From assembly GCA_037447655.1 (NCBI GenBank), contig JBBHKE010002548.1:89442-153441 (forward strand): a DNA stretch of 64,000 nucleotides, read 5' to 3'. A program made the position numbers and the translations under genes. Positions 24,201 through 37,216 of this stretch are shown here, one piece after another. Origin of the DNA: Zygnema cylindricum (Eukaryota; Streptophyta; Zygnematophyceae; Zygnematales; Zygnemataceae). Below the pieces are notes generated by a model that searched no databases, was not told the DNA's origin, and was given only the letters and a program-made list of their open reading frames with translations. Position 1 is the first letter of the stretch. Every line of letters starts with the position of its first letter.

Positions 24201-25053
24201 AACAAATTGTTAAGATGGCAACTAATTGTTAAGATGGCAACTAATTGTTAAGATGACAACTAATTGTTAAGATGGCAACTAATTGTTAAGATGACAACTA
24301 ATTGTTAAGATGACAACTAATTGTTAAGATGGCAACTAATTGTTAAGATGACAACTAATTGTTAAGATGGCAACTAATTGTTAAAATGGCAACTAATTGT
24401 TAAGATGGCAACTAATTGTTAAGATGGCAACTAATTGTTAAGATGGCAACTAATTGTTAAGATGACAACTAATTGTTAAGACGACAACCAATTCTTTAAA
24501 TTGACAACTGATTATAAGAATGACAACTGCTTGATAAGATGACAACTAATTGTAGCAACATGATCAGAAACCCTAAACCAAAACACATAACCAAAACAAC
24601 ATCAACCACAAAAACCCTAAAAAACCAACGGAAACCCTAAAAAACCAAGAAAACATAAAAATTGCAATTTATCTCCGCAATTTCAATACTTATCCGCAAT
24701 CCATACATCCATCCTACAATTCATAAACTTATCTGCCATGCATAGATTTATCTTCTGCAATGCATAAAACTTAAATCTTCTGCAATTTCTAAATTTCTCT
24801 GCAAACCCTAAATCCCTACCTGAAAAGAATAAGCTGCTTCCCTGTCAAACGAAACTCCCTCGCTTTGAGCTTTTTCCTGCCGTTCGATTCGAGTCTGACG
24901 CGCAATCATATCCTCAACGGTCATATGCCGACCGTACACGCCAGCTGGCGTCATCACGGCCGGTCCTGGCACGTGCCGCGACTGACTGCATCGCATGTAA
25001 ACCACAGATCCGTGACGCAATCCAAGATTCGATAAATCGTTTTCGTCCGTCAA
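21293..25053 (-). CDS. NPL4: NPL4, plant-type (no zinc finger), 4 exons found, N-terminus missing
   Basis: Exons about 25053-24820, 23603-23453, 22362-21962 and 21535-21293; phases 0, 1, 0 agree. Exon A: NLGLRHGSVVYM (end of the UBL domain), then MTPAGVYGRHMTVEDMIARQ and VSFDREAAYSFQ. Exon B: RRGGFMYGKI, YEPPQQGTVDNLILMRD. Exon C: EEKRVDLIASGLGMRRVGF, VHFEAFQLS, EVDNDFFLVPV (MPN-like NPL4 core). Exon D: STFPVENRF and DFHLLLFL, to the stop. Known role: NPL4 with UFD1 is a CDC48/p97 cofactor that binds ubiquitin chains and extracts ubiquitinated substrates, for example in ERAD. About 342 residues are found; plant NPL4 is about 413, so roughly 70 N-terminal residues lie in unseen exons. No AG acceptor exists between the in-frame stop upstream and the conserved start of exon A. 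Confidence 0.92.
21676..21873. mobile_element. TA-flanked MITE in the last NPL4 intron
   Basis: Left TA-CACTGCCCATCCTTATT. The right end is a diverged inverse (CTCTAACAGCGATGGGCTGAG, then TA). Related to the element at 15862. Confidence 0.7.
22500..23115 (-). repeat. Degenerate ATGATTCGACATG repeat in an NPL4 intron
   Basis: Roughly 80-bp units contain ATGATTCAACATGATTCGACATG, ACATGTGTCGAGAGGACTAG and AGAAAGAAGGAATATG blocks. There are at least seven diverged units between exons B and C. Confidence 0.75.
24183..24560 (+). repeat. 19-bp minisatellite in the first visible NPL4 intron
   Basis: About 19 copies of AACTAATTGTTAAGATGGC, with a G/A switch (ATGGC/ATGAC) and decay at both ends. CCCTAAA-like words follow (24566-24660). 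There are no spacers, so it is not CRISPR-like. Confidence 0.95.
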
Positions 25054-25241
25054 TCGTCAAAATTGAATATGAGGCCATCAGACAGGACAAAATATCAATC
25101 GAACAAAATCGAATGTCAATCAACCTCGATCAATCAAATGGATCAGTTCATCAAAATTTCTTTTTTTTTTCGGTCAATCAGGCAAAGTAGGTATCGATTA
25201 AGAAAACTACCTCGTACTTTCGCGGAAGTTGAAGGTGCAAT

Positions 25242-25426
25242 TACACCATAATCATATTAGAGTCAAGGTTAAATAGCGTAAAAAATAGCGTTGATTCTAA
25301 TTTGGGTTACCTGAGGATGACGTTATAGTCCACGTGCTTAAATAGCGTTATTAATTCTATTTCAGGTTTGGGGTCAAATTTAGGGGCACTAATTGGCGTT
25401 ATACACTCTAATAGCGATTGGCGGTA
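25242..25426. mobile_element. TA-flanked MITE just upstream of NPL4 exon A
   Basis: Left TA-CACCATAATCATATTAGAG; right inverted TA-CCGCCAATCGCTATTAGAG. 185 bp. It lies where the missing NPL4 5' exon would be expected. Confidence 0.7.
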
Positions 25427-25584
25427 TGCCGCCGCCGTTCCTGTACGGTACGGGGACAGCTGTCAGCCGTTGTTATCAGTTCGAAAGCTCGAAACTCATA
25501 CAATATAATATAGTATTTTCGTACAGAGTCGTATAAAATCAATTCACTTTTCAAAATAGGCAGTTGCTACGTCGTCACCCCAAA

Positions 25585-25745
25585 CTGCTACAGTACAGTA
25601 CAGTACTGTACTGTAATGTACTGTACTGTATGTACTGCACAGTTCAGTGATGTACGGCAATGTACTATAATGTACTGTAATGTACAATACTTTACCGTAA
25701 TGAACGAAAGTTTACTGTACCATAATTCACCGTACTGAACTGAAC
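25585..25745. repeat. TACAGTACTGTA palindrome-rich tract
   Basis: Alternating CAGTA/CTGTA pentamers give local palindromes. Confidence 0.85.
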
Positions 25746-25859
25746 CTTGCGTTTTTCGCGCTACGGACAAAGTATGAGACTTTTACTCTCGACGTCCACA
25801 CTCATTTCGTTTTACGACGCGCCGCGCCGCGCGGACGTCCTATGTATAAATATGTTTAG

Positions 25860-26110
25860 GGTTTTTTTCTCATTCGTGTTTTTTTTTATTAAAAAAAAAA
25901 CACAACCAAAAACCCTATGACCCTAAAATCGCAAGGTACCCGGGCAGTAATTTGCAAAGTGTGAGACTAACTCGTTTTTTGAATCTGTGTCCCTATGTCC
26001 ACACGAACCACACCGCGAGCCAAAATTAAAGAAACTTAAACCCTAAAAAACCCTAAAAACCCTAAAAACCCCTAACTAAAAAACCCTTTAAAACCCTAAA
26101 AACCCTAAAA
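25860..26110 (-). repeat. Interstitial CCCTAAA-like tracts
   Basis: CCCTAAAAAACCCTAAAAAC and variants at 26041-26110, with shorter pieces at 25905-25930 and a TTTAGGG at 25855. This resembles plant-type telomere repeats with variable A runs. Confidence 0.7.
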
Positions 26111-26340
26111 CTGTCTCGTATTGATCCGAAGTGACGATTTTACTTATTAATATCGAGAGGAGTCTCGATCATGATGGATATTGCAAGTTGATTTCATTAG
26201 TAACTTTGCTTCTTGTACATGTGTCTTACCGTATGAAATCGCATAAGATTTTCATTGCTGCTACCCCATAAGGCATTTCCGCAAAAACAAATATAGAAAT
26301 GTCAAGAAGTAGAGTCGTAAAGATAAAAGCACTAAAAAAC

Positions 26341-26456
26341 TACAGTACAGTACAATACAGTACAAACACAGTACAATACAATACAATACAATACAGTACA
26401 ATGCAATGCAGTACAGTACAGTACAATACAATATAATACAATACAGTACAGCATAC
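26341..26456 (+). repeat. (CAGTA/CAATA)n tract flanking the 8.4-kb element on the left
   Basis: Pentamer repeats ACAGT/ACAAT run up to the TA at 26457. A matching tract begins right after the element (34847). Confidence 0.9.
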
Positions 26457-27194
26457 TACACCGCGCATCGTAATTAGAGTAAATTACTCTAATTCGGTCG
26501 CTCGAAATTTCGACTCTATCACATCAAATAGAGTAAACGATTCTAATTTTTTCATTATTCTAATTTAGGTATGTTTTAATTAGCGTAACAACATTCTAAT
26601 ATAGGTTCGTTTTAAATAGTGTGGAATACGGACGACGTCCGACCGTGCAAAATTGTACTTTTTAAGTAAAAAGATAAATTTAATGATTTAAAAGAGTCAC
26701 GCTCACACGTGAAATCGCACTAAACAAAAAGACTCAATCATATCGAAAAAAAAGTTGTTCACATAACTCTCGTCCGTCGAGAGTATCGTCGTCAGTGTGA
26801 ACACTTACCTTAATATCCATGCCAGAAGTTTATAGTACAACGACGAAAATACATGTTTGCCTTTATTTCCGTAATAATTTTGTAACAGTTGTTCGACGTT
26901 CCGCGTATTCAGTTAGAATAGGGAACTTCGTAGCAATATCATTAAAAATGTATTCTAATATAGGATCGGGTCTATTTTAGCGTAAATATTAATTCTAAAT
27001 AAACCAGACTTACCAAAATGACCCTTGAAAGGAGTAACTTTTAACTGTAATATGGGTTTTTTACCACGATGGCACATGAAATAGAGTAACCATATTGACA
27101 AAAATAGAGTAAATATACATCATTTGGCGTGGGTGATATGTGTCGTGAGATAACGCCAAATGCGGGCAGACCTCACAAAGTGTAATATTTTTGG

Positions 27195-27320
27195 ACCAAT
27201 CACAGTCACTCATTCTTTGTCCAATCACAGTCACTCATTCTTTGTCCAATCACAAACAGTCTTTTTTTTTGTTTGTAACCGCCATCTTGACTGCGCCGCC
27301 ATCCGGAAAATCTCTCCAAT
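27195..27320 (+). promoter_or_regulatory. Promoter-like segment: triple CCAAT repeat and YY1-like motif
   Basis: CCAATCACAGTCACTCATTC is repeated (27196, 27221), and a third CCAATCACA lies at 27246. Then comes ACCGCCATCTTG (about 27280), which matches the metazoan YY1 consensus in reverse, and GCCGCCATCCGG. The ORF at 27328 follows. Function is inferred from motifs only. Confidence 0.45.
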
Positions 27321-27327
27321 TTTTCAA

Positions 27328-27627
27328 ATGGGATCTGTGAAAGTCTCGCTCCCTTTTTCACCGCCATGGATTCCACGTCGCCCACGTCATCGCTTTCCTG
27401 CCATCTGCTTACTTTCTTATAATGCTTCCTTTTTTAGGGTTTTGTTGTTTGAAATAGCGAAAAAATTTATGCCAGCCAACTCCACCATTGATGACAAGGC
27501 AATATCCTACTCTCTTAGTGCAGTGGTTGAATATGATGTGTCACAAGTCAAAGCCAAAAATAGAAGGGAAGACAATGAAGGAAAACTGCCAAAACATCAA
27601 AATACAAAATTGAAAAAGAAAACTTAA
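27328..27627 (+). CDS. Hypothetical 99-aa ORF inside the 8.4-kb element
   Basis: ATG follows the promoter-like segment by a few bases. The first ~45 residues are Pro/Arg-rich (PFSPPWIPRRPRHRFP). Then come a second Met (MPANSTIDDKAISYSLSAVV) and a charged Lys/Arg/Glu-rich tail ending KLKKKT. No known family is recognised. It ends just before the satellite arm. Confidence 0.3.
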   Translation: MGSVKVSLPFSPPWIPRRPRHRFPAICLLSYNASFFRVLLFEIAKKFMPANSTIDDKAISYSLSAVVEYDVSQVKAKNRREDNEGKLPKHQNTKLKKKT

Positions 27628-27639
27628 AAGACAAAGCTG

Positions 27640-29010
27640 AGTTATCTGCCTAATTTTCTGTCTAATTATCTGGGTAATTATTTATCTATATAACCTGTCC
27701 AATTCTCTATCTAATATAATTATCTATATAATCTAATTATCTGTTTAATTATCTGTTTAATTATCTGTTCAATTATCTGTCAAATTATCTAATCTAATTA
27801 TCTATCTAATCTAATTATCTTTCTAATCTAATTTCACTATCTAATCTAGTTATCTATCTAATTTAATTATCTATCTAATTTAATTCACTATCTAATCTTA
27901 TTATCTATCTAATCTAATTATCTGTCTAATTATCTGTCTAATTATCTATCAAATAATCTGTCAAATTACCTATCCTATTATGTGTCAAATTATCTAATCT
28001 TATAATCTAATCTAATTATCTGTCTAATTATCTGTGCAATTATTTGTCAATTATCTAATTAATTATCTAATCTAATTATCTATCTAATCTAATTATCTTT
28101 CTAATCTAATTCACTATGCAATCAAGTTATCTATCTAATCTAATTATCTATCTAATATAATTCACTATCTAATCAAATTATCTATCTAATCTGATTATCT
28201 CTCTAATTATCTGTCTAATTATCTGTCTAATTATCTGTCTAATTATCTATCAAATTATCTGTCAAATTATCTGTCCGATTATATGTCAAATTATCTAATC
28301 TTATTATCCAATCTAATTATCTGTCTAGTTATCTGTATAATTATTTGTCCAATTATCTATCAAATTATCTAATTAATTATATAATCTAAATATCTATCTA
28401 ATTTAATTATCTTTATAATCTAATGCACTATCTAATCTAGTTATCTATCTAATCTAGTTATCTATCTAATCTAATTGACTATCTAATCTAATTATCAATC
28501 TAATCTAATTATCTATCTATTTATCTGTCATATTATCTAATCTAATTATTTTCCAAATTACCAATCTAATCTAATTACCTATCTAATCTAATTATCTATC
28601 TGATCTAATTATCTATCTAATCTCATTATCTATCTAATCTCATTATCTATCCAATCTAATTCACTATCTAATCTAGTTATCTATCTAATTCAATCATCTA
28701 TTTAATCTAATTATCTATCTAATCTAATTATATATCTAATCAAATTATCTATATAATCTAATTATCTGTCTAATTATCTGTTTAATCATCTTTCAAATTA
28801 TCTTATCTAATTATCTGTCGAATTACCTATCTAATCTAATTACCTATCTGATCTAATTATCTATCTAATCTAATTATCTATCCAATCTAATTCACTATCT
28901 AATCTAGTAATCTATCTAATCCAATTATCTATCTAATCTAATCATCTATCTAATCTAATTATCTATCTATACTCATTATCTATCTAATCAAATTATCTGT
29001 TCACTTATCT
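27640..29010 (+). repeat. Left satellite arm, (CTAATTATCTATCTAAT)n-like
   Basis: Almost pure mix of CTAATTATCT, ATCTATCTAATCTAATT and ATTATCTGTCTAATTA words, diverged but continuous over 1.37 kb. Its reverse complement forms the right arm. Confidence 0.95.
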
Positions 29011-30635
29011 GTCATATGTTGCATTAACAAGTCTCTTTCATTTGAAGTAATAAGTTCGATACTAAAATAAACCTTACCTATGGAATTCAACAAGTAGACT
29101 GAGATAAGCACTTGTCTCAGCAATCTAATGAGAAGTTTTTGAAGGCGAAAAAAAATTATCTCCCATCGTTTGATTTGGCAGTGGGGATTTCTGAATTTTT
29201 CTCCCTTGATATGCGTATGCTGCCTCATGTCAAGTGGTACGATTACAAAATGGTTGATTTGTATTTTCTTGAATCAATAGACTATCTCCCATGTTTTCTC
29301 AAATCACATTAAACAAATGTAGCTAAACAGTCAAGGAAAAACAAATAGTTGGCTATTCACAAAAACCCTAAAAAACCATAAAAAACCCTCAAACCTTTTA
29401 ACGGATCGACAATTTAACCTAAATCCTTTTATTTATTTTTTCAGGTTGTGGCCAAAGTTTTTCATTTATTTCCGACAATATATTACATTCGACTTTATAA
29501 TTTCCTTGCCCTACAAGAGGATAGTGAAATGATTTGTATAAAAACGTAATTCAAAGGAGAGAATAGATAGAAGATTCAAGAGAAAGTTTAAAGGCATAAA
29601 GATTTTTCAAAGTTTAGGGCTGATATTCAGTTTCAGATTGTGTAAAATAGTGAAATTTTGGAGCCATAATTGTTATTTTTGTCATAACTACTAAATGATT
29701 GTAATGAAATTTTTCTAATGCTAAATATTTTTAAGCCAATGATACTTTAAGTGACGATGTTATTTTTCTTTATTTCACTAACATATGACTTTCTTTTATT
29801 TTTTACCAAATGTTTTGGCGTTTTCGTCGCTAGATTATAAACCAACGGAATGTTGTGTTTTTTTTTCTTCTGTCATGGATGATGACCGACCAACGACGAG
29901 GCATTTTTGTCTTTAGATTATAAACCAGTTATGATTCATGTTACAACTAACTAATCAATTGACGAAGAAAGTGTGTGACGTCCAACCGGCGAAGAAAGTG
30001 TGTCGCTGCTGAACTGTAAATAAGCAATAATGCAATATCGCAATCTAATTAAAAAGCAGTAAAGACGTTGTATCATTGCTAAAAATCGTTCCGCTATGAG
30101 GCAATGTCATCGATGAAAAATCCCACCGGCAATGAGAAACTGTTAACACTAATCACATCACAATGAAATAGTCCATGTCAACACTAATCACATCACAATG
30201 AAATAGTCCATGTCACTGGTGCGACAACGATCAGCGATTGGGCGGGCTCGTCGCTTAACATCAATAACGTAAAAAACATGTTTGTGTATCAAAGGTAAAA
30301 ACTAAGAATTTGTTCATCAGTTATGATATCATGTTTCCCATAGATGAATGACAAACACACGGTAAAACACTAAGCATGACAAACCATCGCTCTTACACAT
30401 ACTCATATATTGCAAAAAAAAAACCGTGTTTTATAAAATGGTTGTGTTATACATTGTTTTGGCATACTTACTTCACGATGAAGTAAATTAAAAAATTGCA
30501 AAAACAATTACATTGTAGTAAGAGACACGCTATGCGACATATTACCCCTATGATATTGTATGATAACTTATATCTCCTAAATCCTAACACTCCTTACATT
30601 TTTAAAATAGGTAAGACAAGCCAAAGCTATAAAAA
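29011..30635. other. Core of the 8.4-kb element
   Basis: AT-rich unique sequence. An open frame at 29112-29312 (plus) encodes 66 residues with no recognised family. A direct repeat of TGTTAACACTAATCACATCA/CATGTCAACACTAATCACAT type lies at about 30139-30210. Confidence 0.4.
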
Positions 30636-31163
30636 CTACAAAACTATGTCACTCTTACGTTCCAAGTTCCACCAAAAAGGCATACATGGGGAATACTTAG
30701 GCATTAACATGGGCTTAATATTTGCCCCTTTCCATGAATAGTTCGTCTGTAACCTCGTCTTCATGAGTAACGGCGTCAGTGTTTTCAAAATTTCCGAGAG
30801 ATTCTCGTCCCCTTTGCTAAGGAAGGTGGCACTTCGTGTAGTTCTTTCACGTCCGAATTCGTCAAAAAACTCCGGTGCATGTTCCTGTTTCAAACGTATG
30901 ATGATGTCGTATGCCATATCTTGCACAATTGTCTTAGAAAGATTCATTCCCGCCTTTTTAAACCTATGAAATTCCTCGAGTAATTCTTCATGAAGATGGG
31001 TCACCAATGCCATTTCCTTCCTTCCCCTACCCGGTAATGCTTTCATTACCGCCACATTTCGTTTTCCGAAGCCCGACGTAGATAAGTTATTAGTCGTATC
31101 TCTTATGCCTCTTACTATGGCTACCCTTTCGACCCACCATCTCTTTGCTTTTTGATACTCTGT
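30636..31163 (-). pseudogene. Transposase-like N-terminal fragment (pogo/CENP-B-like HTH)
   Basis: The minus strand opens after an acceptor (CTATTACAG) at 31164 and runs 175 codons. It has KAKRWWVERVAIVRGIRDT, then a GRGRKE motif, then EELLEEFHRFKKAGMNLS and IVQDMAYDII. A GRGRK box followed by a helix pair of the form LxxEFxRxxxxGxxxSxxxxxxLA is typical of DNA-binding parts of pogo/CENP-B-type transposases in protists. No DDE catalytic domain follows. The remaining residues (ERTTRSATFLS onward) are unrecognised. The family call is inferred from pattern. Confidence 0.45.
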
Positions 31164-31202
31164 AATAGGAGAAGAAGTAAAAAACATCATACAAAATATG
31201 GG

Positions 31203-33655
<2,453 letters not shown>

Positions 33656-34846
33656 GCATCTCTCCGATCACCTCTTCAACAACAGGTGCAGGGGTATGAG
33701 ATATGCCGTTATATCTCGACGCGTAGTTACCCCACATTTTTGAAAATCTCCACATATCTCCGAAGATTAAACGAATATTTATAGGGGGAAAGATTAGGCA
33801 ACAACGAGAGTCGGATGTAAGAGTAAGCGTAAATAAAAAATCTAAATTGATAATGTCATTGCCTAACTGAACATGCAATATATATGGGAGAAGTGGGAGG
33901 TCAAAAAAATGAGGGAATCCATTGTGAATAGAGGATAGGTTCAAAATTTTAATTTTAAAATTTGGTTGTAAATTTGAAATCCCACCTTTTTTAAAAACTC
34001 AAAAACGAAACTGGAATTTTAAAAAACCGCCCAAAAATTCTACGAAAGAGCTGCGAAAAACGATGCAGCTTATTGGATGTACGGATGTCTCTTACAAAAG
34101 AGACCAAAAGGACAGACGATTTGTATAATATCGTTGGTTTGCAGGTATGACATTTCTATGGTCAATAAATTGGCCACGTGTAATTGTGATCGTCCAATAA
34201 TATGCCGTGCTACTTCGATTCGTTGGGATATCTTCAAATTGCGACCCAATTAGAGTTAAATTTCACTGTATTACGTGTTCATTTTTGAACTTCCTCACTT
34301 GAACGCAACTTTATTAGAGTTAAACGCGACTTTATTAGAGTTAAGACACCTTATTAAGGTAAAATGACTCTAATAAAACATACAAAGTGCGACGTTATTA
34401 GAGTTCAAAAGTACCTTTTTTGTACGAAAATCAAACAACGTAACTGAAAGTGTCGTTTACATTCGAACTACAAGCGTAATTCAGCTGTTCATAAATTTTG
34501 ACTTTAAATTATGTAACTGCGCATAATTTACATGTAACCTTCAACGGTGGTCTCGACTTGACTGACACTCAACGCGACAACACTCAGCGCGACAACAGTA
34601 CTAACGTCATAATGATGTCAAGATATACGGACTGACAGTTTTTGTACGTTTACGTAATTTAGTGTTAATAATTACAGCGCGGAAAATTATCGCCGACATA
34701 ACCCAATATAGAGTACCTAAATATATTAGAGTAAAATTCCTCTTTGAAAAAGTTCTATCACATAAATTAGAGTAAATTACTCTAATTATTTTTTTCTCTT
34801 TTTTTACTCTAATTTTTTCATTACTCTAATTACGATGCGCGGTGTA
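33656..34846. other. Right-hand part of the 8.4-kb element
   Basis: No gene. Many TTAGAGTTAA/TAGAGTAA words (34248-34400 and 34720-34830), the same motif as in the terminal repeats. The last ~290 bp corresponds to the right part of the 495-bp element at 38154. Confidence 0.55.
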
Positions 34847-35125
34847 CAGTACAGCACAGTACAACACAGTACAACACAGTACAGTACAGTACAACACAAT
34901 ACACACAATACATCACAGTACAACACGGCACAATACACACAATAGAGCACAGTACAACACATAGAGTACAGTAAAGTACACTATAGCACAGTACAACACA
35001 GTACATCACAGTACAGTACAGCACAGTACAGTACAATATAATACAGTACAATACAGTACAGCACAGTACAACACAGTACATACATCACAGTACAACATAG
35101 TACTTCACAGTACAGTACAGTACAG
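34847..35125 (+). repeat. (CAGTA/CACAGTA)n tract right of the 8.4-kb element
   Basis: Pentamer/heptamer ACAGTACAGCACAGTACAAC repeats, directly after the terminal TA. Mirrors 26341-26456. Confidence 0.9.
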
Positions 35126-35380
35126 TTGGACACTCGTTGTGAGGGTTGTCCAACCCAACCCCGTTGAAAATACTTCGTCCGTACAGACCACCGCTAACAC
35201 TATCCCTAACAATGAGCGTGGAGACGCCGTAGAGGTATAGATAAGTCGAAAAGGGTTGGTGACGTGGCATCGTGCCGATTCTAATTTTTACACTGTGGAC
35301 GAACAGAACCAGCTCCCCTCTCCCTCTGACCTTCTCTCTCTCTTCCTCTCCCTTATCTCCCTCCCCCACTTTTTTGGTAG

Positions 35381-37216
35381 AGGTCGCAAAAGTTAAGATT
35401 TTAGATAACTGAAACCAACCGTTTTTTTTTTTTTTAATCTGACTACCCGACGCCTGACCGGATTATGTCACGCTCCTAATTTGTTAACCGTTATCCGAAA
35501 CGCGTTTACGAAAATAAAAGTTAACCGAAACTCGATTTCTCGCGACTACCCGTACCCGCTCGTACCCGAATAAAAACAAAATTAATGGTACGTTTCCCTT
35601 ATACCTTCCACGATACCAAGAGTACAAAGCACAATATAAAGTCAAAACATCAAACAAATACATGGTAAAGGGGGGCACGTTTTGTGGCTTGTAATACATG
35701 TTTCATAGTTTATCAATACAAGTCAGCAAACGGTACTTCAACAATCAACACTCACAAATGTTTAGATTTGGCCGACATAAATAATTCAAGGGGACTTCGT
35801 CGTAAGTTTCTTTCAAAAACGGAGGCAAAAAAAATTGATAACAATATTTTTGTTGCATTCACAACCGATCTATTGACCGAGACAATAAAAAGAATCTCAT
35901 TCATGTCAGTAACCGCTCATTTATTGACAAAGAATTTAAGCTTTATGCACGGACGCTTCAAGTCATCATTTTCTGGAGGAAAATCACACCGCGAAAAATG
36001 TTTTAACAACTTTCAAAAATTGTTTAACCAATTTTGAAATGTCCAATTTTGATCTCTGCGTTGCCGTGACTGATAGTGGCTCTAACATGTTTGCGACTGA
36101 AGGTCTACCAAGTATGTTTACTTGGATACCTTGCACAGACCAAAAAATTGCGACAATTGTGATAATGCTATTGAATAAGAGCGCAACTTCCAAAAAAGGC
36201 AAATACGATGTGGAAGTTCCTGATTTTTTTGATCTAATTGACGCGTGTAAATCATTGGTTACGTTTTTCAAAGAGAGTAATTTACAAAATATTTTGAAAA
36301 ACACTTTAAAACAAGAAAACGCAACGCGGTGGAATTCTTTGCTCCGAATGCTTAAGAGTATTTACGATGCATTTAATGAGATAGGACCAATCGCTCAAGC
36401 AAAAAATAAATTGATACTTTTTGCTTGTATCGATAAGACTCACCTTACCGAACTTATACGATTTTTGGAAAGGTTCCAAGAAGCGACTAACCCAACTTTA
36501 CATTTGGTTTCGTTTGAACTATCGTCTCTCCATAACCATTGTAAGATCAGAAAAACATCTTACAATGACGGTGAAAAATAATGCCCCGCCGATTCCCTAA
36601 ACTTGCAAAAAGTTGAAACAACTTTTTGTGAAACTTGCGCTACCGAAGTGGGGCCTTCATGAGTATCATATTGTCGCGACTCTCTTAGATCCCCGACAAA
36701 AACAAAAGCTTGAAATAACTGGGGTATCTAAAACCGAAATTGAAAGCGCAAGGGTCAAACTTCGAGAACTCGCAAACGACCTCGGTGATGACATTGATTT
36801 CGGTAGTCCTCAACGTATCACAAAAAAACGAAAAACATCGCAAAGTAAAGACGATTTCCACAATATTTTTGGTGAGAGCGATGATCAAAATGAGGTTCTT
36901 ATTACCACCGACAAAAAAACGCTCGTTAACGACGAAATGAAACGTTATTTTGGTTAAAAAATAACCAACGACGAAATATTAAACTTTAACATACTTTAAT
37001 GGCGGAAAAAAAAATGTACGTGCGAAAGATGGATGATTTTTTATTCTAGCCGGTGTTGCTATATCTATTCTAGCTCTTCCGGTTTTTAACTCCATGTATG
37101 AATGCAATTTTTCGGATGCCGGGAACACGATAACAAAAAAGAGGAGCTCACTGGCTGCTTCAATTGTTAGTGATATTTTGTGTGTTAGATCCAACCGAGA
37201 TCTTTTAAATGCATAG
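35381..37216 (+). mobile_element. hAT DNA transposon, right end not found
   Basis: The left end AGAGGTCGCAAAAGTTA matches the end motif of non-autonomous copies at 47-50 kb (CAGAGGTCGCAAA). Subterminal sequence (AACCGAAACTCGATTTCTCG) is also shared with them. The transposase pseudogene follows at 35684. No matching right terminus was seen up to 37.9 kb. Confidence 0.75.
35684..37216 (+). pseudogene. hAT transposase, frameshifted
   Basis: In order: a BED-type finger remnant (CNTCF...GTSTINTHKC); the catalytic-core block VAVTDSGSNMFA in a second frame (36039-36581); ENATRWNSLLRML; FLERFQEAT; then after a break VATLLDPRQKQKL (36613-36957); and the hAT dimerisation region (FSDAGNTITKKRSSL) ending at the TAG at 37214. 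Known: hAT transposases use a DDE core with a C-terminal dimerisation domain. Shifts near 35980, 36590 and 36960 inactivate it. The tail lacks the usual SER motif (NSMYECNFSD in its place). Confidence 0.9.

Noticed and set aside
24183-24560. Regular repeats resembling a CRISPR array
   Set aside because: Units are head-to-tail without spacers, in an intron of a eukaryotic gene.
29112-29312. 66-codon frame in the core of the 8.4-kb element
   Set aside because: Too short and unrecognised; kept only as part of the core description.
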